Below are positions 29,102-38,743 of a stretch of DNA of 64,000 bases, piece by piece; position 1 is the stretch's first letter; the number at the start of each line of letters is the position of its first letter. Made by a program: the position numbers and the translations under genes. Source of the stretch: JABDMH01 sp965223025 (GTDB taxonomy: Bacteria > Bacteroidota > Bacteroidia > Chitinophagales > Saprospiraceae); contig CBDCVP010000023.1 of the NCBI GenBank assembly GCA_965223025.1, positions 930,001 to 994,000 on the forward strand, given 5' to 3'. The notes beneath the pieces are model-generated. The model searched no databases, was not told the origin of the DNA, and saw nothing but the letters and a program-made list of their open reading frames with translations.

Positions 29102-31888
29102 ATGAATAGTCACAGATATCATATGTCGGCCAATAATCTAGTCTATGTGTTTTTATGTTGCAGTGCAGGCTTCTTGAAAGCCGGACCAGATAATATCGCT
29201 CCCTTGGCCAGCATCTCTGCTTCTACAGAATTAAATAATGGATACGACGCACATCATGCCATCGATGGCATCATTGGTGTGGCGGAGAAGGGAGAATGGG
29301 CGTGTCAGGGAGCCACGATATTTTGGGGTTATATTCGTTATCCATGGATCCAGTTGGAGTGGGACATGGAGCAAGATGTCGACAAGGTCATACTATATGA
29401 TCGTCCCGCACTGAGCGAACATACGGCTGGTGGCACTTTACTATTCAGCGATGGCAGTGAAGTGGTCGTGACCTCCATTCCAAACGATGGTACTGCCAAA
29501 GTGGTCGAATTTTCGGCCAGAAAGGTTAAATGGATACGCTTTCAGGTGACCGACGGGGATGGAAGTGATCTTGGACTTTCAGAGATCGAAGTTTTTCCAG
29601 CCACCGATTTTCAAGATTTTGTGTCATGGGTAGATCCATTTATCGAAACTACGAAGGGTAGATACTTTTTCTTTACTCCCGGAAGCAGACCTTTCGGTAT
29701 GATCGCTACTGCGCCACATACTCGTATCAAGAATCAATGGGGTGGCGGATATAATTACAATTCCATGGAGATCCTTGGCTTTGGCCAACTGCATGGTTGG
29801 ATGATGTCTGGCATCGATGTGATGCCCACGACTGGATTGATAAATCCTTCTTTGGGCCGGGATGCATGGAAATCAACCTTTAGTCATGATGATGAAATTG
29901 CCCAACCCGGCTATCAGCGAGTGCATTTGCGCAAATACAAAACATGGGTCGAAAACACCGTCACAGATCGTGTCAGCCTATACAGATATCGCTTTACCGA
30001 AGATAATGAAGCCGGTATTTTAGTGAACCTCGGTGGGTATATGGGCAGCACGACCATGACCAAGGCCAAAGTTACCAAAGTAGGAGATCGTGAAATGGTT
30101 GGGTCCTTTGTTTCAGCAGGCAGAATGTGGGGCGGACCCAAAGAGATCGAAGTTTATTTTGTCATTCAGTTTGATCAGCCATATGATCGACTCGACGGGT
30201 GGATAGACCAAGATCTAATCACCGACATTACTACGCTGGAGGGACCCTCTGCATTGACCAGAATGGATTCTGTCACTTTTGGTAATATAACACAAAGCTA
30301 CTTCAGTGCTCCATCAACCGGTGTGAACGCACGATATCATATGAAGGCGGGAGAGGAGTTACTGATGAAGGTCGCCATTTCATATGTCAGTATCGAAAAT
30401 GCTCGGGAGAACCTCAGGCATGAATTGGACCATTGGGATTTTGACGCGGTACGGTCAGACTCGCGAAAGATTTGGAACGACTGGCTGGGACGAATCGAGG
30501 TGAAAGGAGGGACGCATAAACAGCGTGTTAAGTTCTACACTGATCTGTGGCACGTATTGCTGGGAAGGCAGATCATCGATGATGTCAATGGTGAATATCC
30601 AGACTACACTCAGGGCAAACTGGATTGGAAATTTACCGATGCACACAAGTTGGTTAAGAAATTGCCCACAGATGGTGCAGGCCAAGTGAGGTATCATATG
30701 TACAATTCTGATGCGCTCTGGCTCACGCAGTGGAATTTGAATATTCTTTGGGGATTGGCCTGGCCGGAGATCTTGGACGATTTCTCCGCTTCCATGGTGC
30801 AGTACGCGGATAATGGGGGACTGCTGCCGAGAGGCCCTTGCGTGGGTGGGTATTCTTATATCATGACAGGATGTCCCGCTACCAATATGATTGTGTCCGC
30901 CTATATGAAAGATATGTTGAAGAAGGTCGATCCAGTTCATGCCCTTGAGACCATTGTGAGAAACCATCAGCCCGGAGGAATGATGGGTGACGACGAACGA
31001 TTGAAGTTCTATATAGAACATGGATGGTGCCCGGGGAATGCCGGTGAGACAGTTGAATGGTCTTTCCAAGACTGGGTGGCTGCACAAATGGCAAAAAAAA
31101 TGGGTAAGGAGACCATCTATCGCGAATTTATTCGTCGATCGCAAGGGTGGAAAAAAATATATCGTCCGGAACAGGGTCTGCTGTTTCCGAAGCAGCAAGA
31201 CGGATCGTGGCTGCACGATGACCCATTGAGCGGGTCGGGCTGGATCGAAGCCAATGCCTGGCAAGGAACATGGTCAGTATCGCACGACATCGCGTCATTG
31301 GCCAGCTTGATGGGCGGTCAGGAGGCCTTGTGTGAAAAACTAAATCACGCCTTTGAGCAAGCTGCTCCAGATGACTTCGTCTTTGGTTACAGTAGTGGCT
31401 ATGTGAGCTATGCTAACCAGCCTGGCTGTTCCAACGCACACGTTTTCAATCACGCTGGCCAACCATGGTTGTCTCAGTACTGGGTGCGGCGAGTGAATGA
31501 GCAGGCCTATGGTGGCACAACCCCAGACCGAGGTTATGGCGGTCACGATGAAGATCAGGGACAGATGGGTGGTGTCAGTGCCTTGATGTCGATGGGATTG
31601 TTTAGTCTAAGGGGCAATACTACTCACGAACCGGTCTATGAAATTACCAGTCCAATATTTGATGAGGTCATCATTCATTTGGATCCAGCTTATCACAGTG
31701 GCCATACTTTTACCATTAAAACACACGGTAATGAAAAAGGGCATTTATATATCCAGAAAGCGATGCTCAATGGTGGGGAGCACAAGGCAGCCTGGATCAA
31801 GCATGAGACTTATCATAAGGGAGGTGTTCTCGAACTGTGGCTAGGTGAACAACCGAATCGGGAGTGGGGTCTTGAACCCATACCGTAA
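29102..31888 (+). CDS. GH92-family alpha-mannosidase-like enzyme with N-terminal discoidin-like domain
   Basis: A 928-residue secreted protein. After a signal ending near FLKAGPDN, residues ~30-165 form an F5/8-type-C-like carbohydrate-binding sandwich (NGYDAHHAIDGIIG, LSEIEVFPAT). The GH92 part follows: WVDPFIETTKGRYFFFTPGS, RPFGMIATAPHTR, GYNYNSMEILGFGQLHGW and DVMPTTG, then the (alpha/alpha)6 part with YTDLWHVLLGRQIIDDVNG and the catalytic-loop-like GHDEDQGQMGGVSAL near residue 816. GH92 enzymes are calcium-dependent exo-alpha-mannosidases. This one is divergent: where family members have SGTG after HTHL there is MMSGID, and the GYHAIP-like helix reads GCPATNM. Specificity may therefore differ. 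No sorting domain is seen. Confidence 0.85.
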   Translation: MNSHRYHMSANNLVYVFLCCSAGFLKAGPDNIAPLASISASTELNNGYDAHHAIDGIIGVAEKGEWACQGATIFWGYIRYPWIQLEWDMEQDVDKVILYDRPALSEHTAGGTLLFSDGSEVVVTSIPNDGTAKVVEFSARKVKWIRFQVTDGDGSDLGLSEIEVFPATDFQDFVSWVDPFIETTKGRYFFFTPGSRPFGMIATAPHTRIKNQWGGGYNYNSMEILGFGQLHGWMMSGIDVMPTTGLINPSLGRDAWKSTFSHDDEIAQPGYQRVHLRKYKTWVENTVTDRVSLYRYRFTEDNEAGILVNLGGYMGSTTMTKAKVTKVGDREMVGSFVSAGRMWGGPKEIEVYFVIQFDQPYDRLDGWIDQDLITDITTLEGPSALTRMDSVTFGNITQSYFSAPSTGVNARYHMKAGEELLMKVAISYVSIENARENLRHELDHWDFDAVRSDSRKIWNDWLGRIEVKGGTHKQRVKFYTDLWHVLLGRQIIDDVNGEYPDYTQGKLDWKFTDAHKLVKKLPTDGAGQVRYHMYNSDALWLTQWNLNILWGLAWPEILDDFSASMVQYADNGGLLPRGPCVGGYSYIMTGCPATNMIVSAYMKDMLKKVDPVHALETIVRNHQPGGMMGDDERLKFYIEHGWCPGNAGETVEWSFQDWVAAQMAKKMGKETIYREFIRRSQGWKKIYRPEQGLLFPKQQDGSWLHDDPLSGSGWIEANAWQGTWSVSHDIASLASLMGGQEALCEKLNHAFEQAAPDDFVFGYSSGYVSYANQPGCSNAHVFNHAGQPWLSQYWVRRVNEQAYGGTTPDRGYGGHDEDQGQMGGVSALMSMGLFSLRGNTTHEPVYEITSPIFDEVIIHLDPAYHSGHTFTIKTHGNEKGHLYIQKAMLNGGEHKAAWIKHETYHKGGVLELWLGEQPNREWGLEPIP

Positions 31889-31918
31889 TTTAGGAATGAT
31901 CATTCAAATAGGACAGCA

Positions 31919-32989
31919 ATGAAATTGGGATTGGGCCTGTATAAGAGCTTGCTGAATGACGCGAATTTTCGCTTTGCTCGACAGGCAGGTGCTACCGACA
32001 TTGTAGCACAATTGGTGGATTACATCAAAGGTGGAGACCAACCTAGCCTGACGCAGGATTATCTCCAGGGCTGGGGAGTGACACAAAACCAGGGGCGATT
32101 GTGGCAATATGATGATCTGCTAAGGTTGAGGAAGCAAATAGAGTCGCATGGATTGCGGTTGGCAGCGATTGAGAATTTTGACCCTGCACATTGGTATGAT
32201 ATCCTACTCGATGGCCCCCAAAAGAAAGAGCAGATCGAAGGCCTTAAGAAGATGATACGCAGCATCGGTAAGGCTGGAATTCCAGTGATGGGATATTACT
32301 TTAGTCTAGCAGGTGTGTGGGGTTGGTCCAGTGGCAAAGTAGGTAGGGGAAGAGCCAATTCCGTGGTCTTTGACGCTGCGCGAATAGATATTCACTCTCC
32401 GATACCCAATGGGATGGTATGGAATATGACTTATGATCTTGATTCGGTGGCTGGTAACATGGCACCCACTTCAGATGAGACGATGTGGGCCCGGTTGCAG
32501 TTCTTCCTGGATGAACTACTACCAGTCGCAGAAGAGGCCGGTGTCAGGTTGGTGGCACATCCAGATGATCCACCGATGCCTACCTTACGTCAAACTTCGC
32601 GGTTGTTTCATACCACCGAAAGGTATGAGCGACTCCTGAAGATGCATGATAGTCCCTCCAATGGATTTGAGCTTTGCATGGGTACGCTTCAGGAGATGAA
32701 GGAAGGTGATCTCTACGCTCTTCTGGACAAGTACTCAGCTAGCGACAAAATCGGATACATTCATTTTCGCAATGTTGTGGGCAAGGTGCCTCACTACCGG
32801 GAAGCATTCATAGATGAAGGCGATATAGATATGGTCCTGGCCCTGAGTATCTTAAAAAAAAACAACTACCAAGGTGTTCTGATACCTGATCATACTCCAG
32901 AGATGAGTTGTAGAGCTCCTTGGCATGCCGGAATGGCATTCGCCCTGGGCTATATGCGTGGTGCTATGCAATTCCTGGATAAGCAGTAA
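31919..32989 (+). CDS. uxuA: Mannonate dehydratase
   Basis: A 356-residue TIM-barrel enzyme that dehydrates D-mannonate to 2-keto-3-deoxy-D-gluconate. UxuA features are visible: a barrel start MKLGLGLYKSLL, GVTQNQGRLWQYDDLLRL, LRLAAIENFDP, VMGYYFSLAGVWGWSS, VRLVAHPDDPPMPTLR with metal-binding His, SNGFELCMGTLQEM, IGYIHFRNVVG and the final YQGVLIPDHTPEMSCRAPWH. Length is that of Bacteroidota and Bacillus forms. It follows GH92 by 30 bases. Its substrate arises from glucuronate or mannuronate, which is the best clue that the glycan contains uronic acid. Confidence 0.9.
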   Translation: MKLGLGLYKSLLNDANFRFARQAGATDIVAQLVDYIKGGDQPSLTQDYLQGWGVTQNQGRLWQYDDLLRLRKQIESHGLRLAAIENFDPAHWYDILLDGPQKKEQIEGLKKMIRSIGKAGIPVMGYYFSLAGVWGWSSGKVGRGRANSVVFDAARIDIHSPIPNGMVWNMTYDLDSVAGNMAPTSDETMWARLQFFLDELLPVAEEAGVRLVAHPDDPPMPTLRQTSRLFHTTERYERLLKMHDSPSNGFELCMGTLQEMKEGDLYALLDKYSASDKIGYIHFRNVVGKVPHYREAFIDEGDIDMVLALSILKKNNYQGVLIPDHTPEMSCRAPWHAGMAFALGYMRGAMQFLDKQ

Positions 32990-33084
32990 ATTAACGGGGT
33001 TACCCCCGCACGAAGATCAAAGATGTATTTTTAACTTCCATGGCGGAGTAATCTGCTGACTAGTCGTTTGCTAATGTGAGCACC

Positions 33085-34140
33085 ATGTCAAGATTTCATA
33101 CCGGGACTTGCAAGATTTCTGATGATTGGACATTCAAGGACATGCGTGTTGTCTGGATGGAGAATGACTTAATCCGGGTTGGAATTTTGGTCGGCCGAGG
33201 GAGCGATATCTTTGAGTTCACCTACAAACCCATCCCCTTGGATTTTATGTTACGGCTGAAAAAGGAGATTCATAATCCACAGCAGGTTTTCCCGCAACTT
33301 AGGGATACCTCGAACCAAATGGAGGATTACTACTATGGAGGCTGGCAAGAAGTGCTGCCCAATAGTCTGGCATCCATCTATCGCGGGGCCAGTTTGGGGC
33401 AACACGGCGAGATCTGGATGCTACCCTGGAAACATGCTTTGATCGAAACAGGGCCGGATAAAATCTCGCTTAAGCTTTGGACTCGACCTCTGAGAATGCC
33501 CCTACGGATAGAGAAAATTCTCACCTTGAAATCCGGCAGTGCTGCGCTACAAGTCGAAGAGGTGTTGACCAATGAATCCCGTACCCATCTAGATGTTATG
33601 TGGGGCCATCACATTGCATTTGGACTGCCTTTTTTGAAAGCTGGTGGCACCATAGAAACCAACGCAGAAAGTTTTCATGCAGAGTGCAATATGCCAACCC
33701 CGAGGAAGTACAAACCGGGCATTCAATCTCCCTGGCCGATCGTCAGGAATGTGGATGATGAGCAAATAGATGCCAGTATCATACCACCGGAGACAGCAGA
33801 GCCATACGCCGACCTGGCCTATTTATCCGGCTATGGACAGGATGCTTTCTATACCATTAAAGATCAGTCTGGTGAGATCGGCTTCACTGTTCGCTGGAAT
33901 GGAGAGATCTTCAAGTATTTGTGGTATTGGCAAGAGAGATATGCAACCCAAGATGCTCCATGGTGGGGTGATGCATACGCCATTGCATTGGAACCCTGGA
34001 CCAGCATGCATCCTTCTGATCCCCAAGCAGCCATTAGTAATCGATCTTATTTAAGGCTTGAGGCGGGAACAAGAATAAGTACAAAATTGTCGGCTGCAGT
34101 CTTCGATAAAAAAAGTAAAAATGGAAAACGCCCTAGATAG
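33085..34140 (+). CDS. DUF4432 / aldose-1-epimerase-like protein
   Basis: A 351-residue cytoplasmic protein with the galactose-mutarotase-like beta-sandwich pattern of DUF4432: VWMENDLIRVGILVGRGSDI at the start, YYYGGWQEVLPN, MWGHHIAFGLPFL (conserved histidines), WYWQERYATQDAPWWGDAYAIALEPWTS near the end. Members are thought to epimerise or bind sugars or sugar acids. ATG at 33085 is preferred to a GTG at 33076. It overlaps the following lactonase gene by 20 bases, so the pair is co-translated. Substrate unknown; an uronate or hexose released by the locus is a reasonable guess. Confidence 0.75.
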   Translation: MSRFHTGTCKISDDWTFKDMRVVWMENDLIRVGILVGRGSDIFEFTYKPIPLDFMLRLKKEIHNPQQVFPQLRDTSNQMEDYYYGGWQEVLPNSLASIYRGASLGQHGEIWMLPWKHALIETGPDKISLKLWTRPLRMPLRIEKILTLKSGSAALQVEEVLTNESRTHLDVMWGHHIAFGLPFLKAGGTIETNAESFHAECNMPTPRKYKPGIQSPWPIVRNVDDEQIDASIIPPETAEPYADLAYLSGYGQDAFYTIKDQSGEIGFTVRWNGEIFKYLWYWQERYATQDAPWWGDAYAIALEPWTSMHPSDPQAAISNRSYLRLEAGTRISTKLSAAVFDKKSKNGKRPR

Positions 34141-34939
34141 AGCATCGATTTTTTGCGAAGGTTTAGATCATCCTGAAGGCATTGCAGTGCATGTCGATGG
34201 AAGTATTTGGGCCGGCGGAGAAGCAGGACAGATATATCGCGTGAGCAGTGACGGAGGGAAAGTAACAGAGGTTGCGAACACCGGCGGATTTATCTTAGGT
34301 GTTGCCTTTAATCAGGCTGGAAATAAATTGGCCATTTGCGACCTTGGACACAAGTGTGTCTGGATCATGGATGTTGGGAGTAAACGAATGTCGAAATTGG
34401 AGCCATTGATATCTGGCCATCGATTTAATATTCCCAACTATCCCGTCTACGATCTTGCAGGAAATTTATATGTGAGTGAGAGTGGTGCATTTAGAGAAAT
34501 TACGGGAAAAATATTGCGATTTAATATCGATGGACAAGACGAGGTCTGGCACAACGGTCCGTTTAATTTTGCCAATGGATTGGCCATCGGACCAGATGCG
34601 AAATATGTCTACGTAGTTTGCTCATGGCTACCGGGCGTAGAGCGCATCCAAATTTTGGCTGACGGCACCGCCGGTGTTCGTGAAGTATTCTGTACACTAC
34701 CTCGCACTGTACCCGATGGCATCGCGTTCGACGATCATGGATCACTATTCGTCTCTTGCTACACTCCCAATGTCATTTACCGGGTGGAGCCGGATCGGAC
34801 CACAACGGTGTTTGCAGAGGATTGGGAAGGCCATACCCTGGCCAATCCCACCAATATTGCCTTTAGAAAGGGAGCCAGCACGGAATTATTTGTCTCTAGT
34901 TTAGGACGGTGGCATTTGACAAAAATAGACATGAGGTAG
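34121..34939 (+). CDS. SMP-30/gluconolactonase family protein
   Basis: A 272-residue six-bladed propeller of the SMP-30/gluconolactonase/LRE family, which open sugar lactones using a divalent metal. Seen: HPEGIAVHVDGSIWAGGEAG with the metal-binding Glu, GFILGVAFNQAGNKLAICD, NFANGLAIGPDAKYVYVV with the conserved Asn, and VPDGIAFDDHGSLFVSCY with the conserved Asp. No signal peptide. It overlaps the upstream mutarotase-like gene. In this locus it would convert a lactone from an oxidised sugar into the acid used by dehydratases (inference). Confidence 0.85.
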   Translation: MENALDRASIFCEGLDHPEGIAVHVDGSIWAGGEAGQIYRVSSDGGKVTEVANTGGFILGVAFNQAGNKLAICDLGHKCVWIMDVGSKRMSKLEPLISGHRFNIPNYPVYDLAGNLYVSESGAFREITGKILRFNIDGQDEVWHNGPFNFANGLAIGPDAKYVYVVCSWLPGVERIQILADGTAGVREVFCTLPRTVPDGIAFDDHGSLFVSCYTPNVIYRVEPDRTTTVFAEDWEGHTLANPTNIAFRKGASTELFVSSLGRWHLTKIDMR

Positions 34940-35095
34940 CAACGGGGACGAAAGATAATGGAGCTGGTAGGGGCCGAAAGGGTTACGGAGGTGGAGAGTA
35001 GAAAAGGGTACAGGGTCTCACGTGCTGATGTCCGGGAGAGTAAGATCTTTGTACTCGACTTTACAAAACAAATATTAAAAATAAAACCATTCAGA

Positions 35096-37033
35096 ATGGG
35101 TATCAGGATCTATGTGATGATCATGATCATTATTTCGTGCTTGATGACTGTCGAGGCGTATGAAGATCGCGATCTACTTCAAAAAACAGCTTCCCTGGAA
35201 AAACTTGAGCGCACATTAAAGACGGATCAGACTTGGGTGCCTTACCCGGATTATCTGGATCGCCAGGGATGGGATCGGCTTACCCTTTCGATTAAATCTG
35301 ATTTGATCAAAGAGGGAGAAGAGTACTTGGCCTATGAGTGGAAAGTCATCACTTTGAGTGACTATATGGAGTTTGACAAGAGTGGATCCAGAGAAGTGAT
35401 GCAGCAGCCCCTCAGGGACAATCAGCGAGCCATCACTGCTTTGTTTATCGCAGAATTAGCCGAAGGAGAAGGACGTTTTTTGTCCCAGATTATGAATGGA
35501 GCCTGGCAGGCCTGTGAGATGACCACCTGGGTACTTTCCGCACACCTAAAAGCTTTTCAAACATCCACAAAATTGGCTGTTCCAGATCCTGAGGAGTTTA
35601 CGATTGACCTGAGTGCGGGAAATCTCGGAACCTTCTATGCCTGGGTATACTATTTTTTACACGAACAAATGGATGAGGCATCTCCAATGATTGCTCAACG
35701 GCTGAGGCAAAATCTTCAGGAAAGGATTCTTGACCCTTTTATGGAGCGGGATGATTTTTGGTGGCAGGCCTTTCACCGCCGGAAAGATGAGCGAGTCAAT
35801 AACTGGAATCCATGGTGCAATTTTAATGTGTTAATGTGCAACCTGTTGCTTGAAGAGGATCCCAAGGCACTGGCAACTGCTGTGCAACGTAGTATGCGGT
35901 CGGTGGACGAATTCATCAACTACTATCACGACGACGGAGCTTGCGAAGAGGGTCCATCGTATTGGGGGCACGCTGCTGGAAAGATGTATGACTACCTTGA
36001 TTTGCTTGACCAAGCCACCGGTGGACAGGTCTCCATTTTCGATCAGCCGATCATCAAGGAAATGGGTGAGTACATTGCCAAAACATATGTCGGCGATGGC
36101 TGGGTTGTTAACTTTGCCGATGCTTCTGCCAGGACACATGGTAGTGCTGGGTTGATTTACCGATATGGGAAAGATGTTGACAGCGAGATGATGATGGAGT
36201 TTGCTGCATATCTGGGTGGGCAGGAAAGTCCCTATGCCACCATCATGTCGGGAGACATCAGTAGAGTACTTGCTAACCTACTCATAGTATCCGACCTGCA
36301 AGCACAGCAAGCATCCCTGCCTAAGTTTGCCCATGCATGGTATCCTGAGACCGAAGTATGTTACTTGAAAAATGAGGACGGATTTTTTCTAGCCGCTAAA
36401 GGTGGGTTCAACGGTGAAAGTCACAACCACAATGATGTCGGTTCCTTCAGCCTCTATGTGGACAAAACTCCCTTCATTATTGATGTCGGGGTAGGCACCT
36501 ACACACGTCAAACCTTCGGAAGTGAACGGTATGAGATCTGGACCATGCAAAGTGATTATCACAATGTGCCGATGATCAATGGCTTTGCTCAAAAGGATGG
36601 CTGGGACTTTCGAGCTGCAGATGTCTCATTTGATGAAGTGAATCGAAAATTCTCGCTAAACATAGCTGGTGCTTATCCAAGGGATGCACAAATTGATCAC
36701 TGGATCCGCTCCTACCAACTTGGAGAGAACCAGGTCACCATCGAAGATCATTTTCGCGTCAATGAGGCATGGGCACCAAACCAGTTAAATTTTCTGACTT
36801 GGGCCAAACCAGACATTACCAAACCAGGCGAAGTGAATCTGGTTAGGGAAGACACAGCCATTAGACTAGTCTATGATGCTGGAGGTTTCACACCGGAAGT
36901 AACATTGATTAAATTGGATGATCCTCGATTGTCGAGAGTCTGGGGAAACGTAGTATTCCGACTCAGCCTGCATGCCAAAACCACGAGTGAAACCGATAAG
37001 TATAGCTACCGGCTAGTGCGGATTGATGAGTAG
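35096..37033 (+). CDS. Heparinase II/III-like polysaccharide lyase
   Basis: A 645-residue secreted enzyme with signal IRIYVMIMIIISCLMTVEAY. An N-terminal (alpha/alpha) toroid (RDNQRAITALFIAELAEGEG, NWNPWCNFNVLMCNLLL, DDGACEEGPSYWGHAAGKMY) is followed by the Hepar_II_III beta-sheet domain with NGESHNHNDVGSFSLYV, PFIIDVGVGTYTRQ and the C-terminal sandwich. This is the fold of PL12/15/17/21 lyases, which cleave uronic-acid-containing chains by beta-elimination; the HNHND histidine is typical. The exact PL family cannot be fixed by eye. The frame is open upstream to 34958, but that segment is polar and atypical, and the ATG at 35096 gives a proper signal. It is the main depolymerase candidate for the uronate links. 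Confidence 0.82.
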   Translation: MGIRIYVMIMIIISCLMTVEAYEDRDLLQKTASLEKLERTLKTDQTWVPYPDYLDRQGWDRLTLSIKSDLIKEGEEYLAYEWKVITLSDYMEFDKSGSREVMQQPLRDNQRAITALFIAELAEGEGRFLSQIMNGAWQACEMTTWVLSAHLKAFQTSTKLAVPDPEEFTIDLSAGNLGTFYAWVYYFLHEQMDEASPMIAQRLRQNLQERILDPFMERDDFWWQAFHRRKDERVNNWNPWCNFNVLMCNLLLEEDPKALATAVQRSMRSVDEFINYYHDDGACEEGPSYWGHAAGKMYDYLDLLDQATGGQVSIFDQPIIKEMGEYIAKTYVGDGWVVNFADASARTHGSAGLIYRYGKDVDSEMMMEFAAYLGGQESPYATIMSGDISRVLANLLIVSDLQAQQASLPKFAHAWYPETEVCYLKNEDGFFLAAKGGFNGESHNHNDVGSFSLYVDKTPFIIDVGVGTYTRQTFGSERYEIWTMQSDYHNVPMINGFAQKDGWDFRAADVSFDEVNRKFSLNIAGAYPRDAQIDHWIRSYQLGENQVTIEDHFRVNEAWAPNQLNFLTWAKPDITKPGEVNLVREDTAIRLVYDAGGFTPEVTLIKLDDPRLSRVWGNVVFRLSLHAKTTSETDKYSYRLVRIDE

Positions 37034-37061
37034 GCTTTCGTAATTTGGTATCTTTCAGAAA

Positions 37062-38732
37062 ATGAAGAACTGCATTTACTTTCTCATACTTTGCCTGATG
37101 CTCGGCTGCGGGCAACCCAAGACGATGCAGGTGCCCCTGGTGCCTCAATGGACTACACACGAAATCGTCCTTACCTCCGATGTCTCTTATGACAATGGAT
37201 ATACCGATGTCGATGTGTCCATCACATTTACTAATGGCGAAGGAGTATCGCTCTGGCGTCCTGCTTTTTGGGACGGTGGAGATATCTGGAGAGTCCGGTT
37301 TGCTCCACCTGATACCGGTGGACTTTGGCATTGGACAAGCACTGCCTCAGATGCAGGCAATGTTGGTCTACACGGGCAGACCGGGGATCTCCGGTCCATA
37401 TCCTACGATAAAGACAATAGATTGATACGCCATGGTCTACTGCGGATGTCAGAAGGTAAGCGGAATGTCATACATCAAGATGGTACTCCATTTCTAGTAG
37501 TGGGAGATACACCATGGTCAATCCCATTTCGGGCTACTACAGAACAGGTCCTGAAATATGCCAAAGACCGTCAAAGTAAGGGATTCAATGCAGCACTCCT
37601 GATGACCGTACAACCCGACACAAAAGCAGAAGGACCAGAAGCTCGCAATGTGCCGAAAGGCTTTATGCGTGGTTTTGCCGATCTTTCAGACGGCCACATC
37701 AACCTCCTCAACCCGCCCTACTACCAATACCTGGACAGCTTGACGGATATCCTACTAGCCCATGAGATTGTGCCGGTGTACCAGCCAGTATTTCATGGTT
37801 ATGGCTGGAAGGGGAAGGAGGTTCTAGGCAAGAAGGTTATAACTGCAGAGTATGTTCGATATTGCCAATATCTTTTGGCTCGCTATGGTAGTAAACCAGC
37901 ATTTTGGCTCTTAGCTGGAGATAATAATGCCAAGGATCCGGGAGTGAAAGAAAGTGGTGAGATGATGGAAAAATGGGACTGTTACCAACAGCCTACCGGC
38001 TTACATTATAACCCTTGCGATGACTACATTGCCGAATGGGCCTTGGATCGACCTGAGCACTGCAATCATGGAAATAAAACTCACCAGGATGAACCATGGT
38101 TAGATTTCCAGTGGGCACAGACCGGCCACGGGGGAGAACATCTTTACCACAAAGTAGAGCGGATGTATGACAATCAGCCCACCAAAGCTGTGGCCAATGG
38201 TGAGCCCACTTACGAAGGCATGAATGGTGGTGCCAATGGCCTTGGGTGGTGGCAAGGTGAAGAGGCCTGGATGCAATTAATGTCTGGTGGCACCATGGGA
38301 GTAGTGTATGGCGCTGCCTGTCTTTGGCAATGGAAGGTAACTCCAGACGAGGAAGGGTGGCCCAAATGGACCGATCAGCCACTGGCATGGTATCAGGCAT
38401 TGGAGCTGAAGGGGTCTAACTACGTAGGTTACGTTTCCAAGGCCTTCGCAGGTTATGATTTTACCGACATGGAAAAATGTTTTGAGCTCACCGGTGGCAA
38501 CCAGCCTTTATTATGCAATGGCAAAAGATTCTATGTTTCTTATCTGGCCAATGGAGGAAGCATCGAGATTGATGATGTGCCGGCAGGTATCGAGTATCGA
38601 TGGTTTGATCCTAAGGCAGGAGTTTTTGCTGACCAGGGTGAGAGTCTGGATGGGAAATTTTCTGCGCCGGATGATCGCCCGTGGGTACTGATGGTAGGTA
38701 ATCGGGATTATAAACATAAAGTAGGAAGATAG
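37062..38732 (+). CDS. DUF5060/DUF4038 lipoprotein, putative glycoside hydrolase
   Basis: A 556-residue lipoprotein (signal CIYFLILCLMLGCGQ). Residues ~30-105 match DUF5060, a beta-sandwich (FWDGGDIWRVRFAPPDTGGLWHW), then a TIM-barrel DUF4038/apiosidase-like domain (FLVVGDTPWSIPFRATTEQV, FNAALLMTVQP, YQPVFHGYGWKG, AFWLLAGDNNAKDPG, VANGEPTYEGMNGG with a candidate catalytic Glu, GVVYGAACLWQW). The last ~90 residues resemble the Collagen_bind_2 sandwich (EYRWFDPKAGVFADQG). Related proteins include GH140-like apiosidases, but the substrate here is unknown. It lies 28 bases after the lyase and 11 before the SDR gene. Confidence 0.82.
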   Translation: MKNCIYFLILCLMLGCGQPKTMQVPLVPQWTTHEIVLTSDVSYDNGYTDVDVSITFTNGEGVSLWRPAFWDGGDIWRVRFAPPDTGGLWHWTSTASDAGNVGLHGQTGDLRSISYDKDNRLIRHGLLRMSEGKRNVIHQDGTPFLVVGDTPWSIPFRATTEQVLKYAKDRQSKGFNAALLMTVQPDTKAEGPEARNVPKGFMRGFADLSDGHINLLNPPYYQYLDSLTDILLAHEIVPVYQPVFHGYGWKGKEVLGKKVITAEYVRYCQYLLARYGSKPAFWLLAGDNNAKDPGVKESGEMMEKWDCYQQPTGLHYNPCDDYIAEWALDRPEHCNHGNKTHQDEPWLDFQWAQTGHGGEHLYHKVERMYDNQPTKAVANGEPTYEGMNGGANGLGWWQGEEAWMQLMSGGTMGVVYGAACLWQWKVTPDEEGWPKWTDQPLAWYQALELKGSNYVGYVSKAFAGYDFTDMEKCFELTGGNQPLLCNGKRFYVSYLANGGSIEIDDVPAGIEYRWFDPKAGVFADQGESLDGKFSAPDDRPWVLMVGNRDYKHKVGR

Positions 38733-38743
38733 ACAATCATTAT

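Noticed and set aside
32996..33010. Short dyad CGGGG-TTAC-CCCCG-like after uxuA as terminator
   Set aside because: Stem is only about five pairs and no T-run follows.
34958..35095. N-terminal 46-residue extension of the lyase
   Set aside because: The segment is polar and lies before a typical signal peptide starting at 35096.
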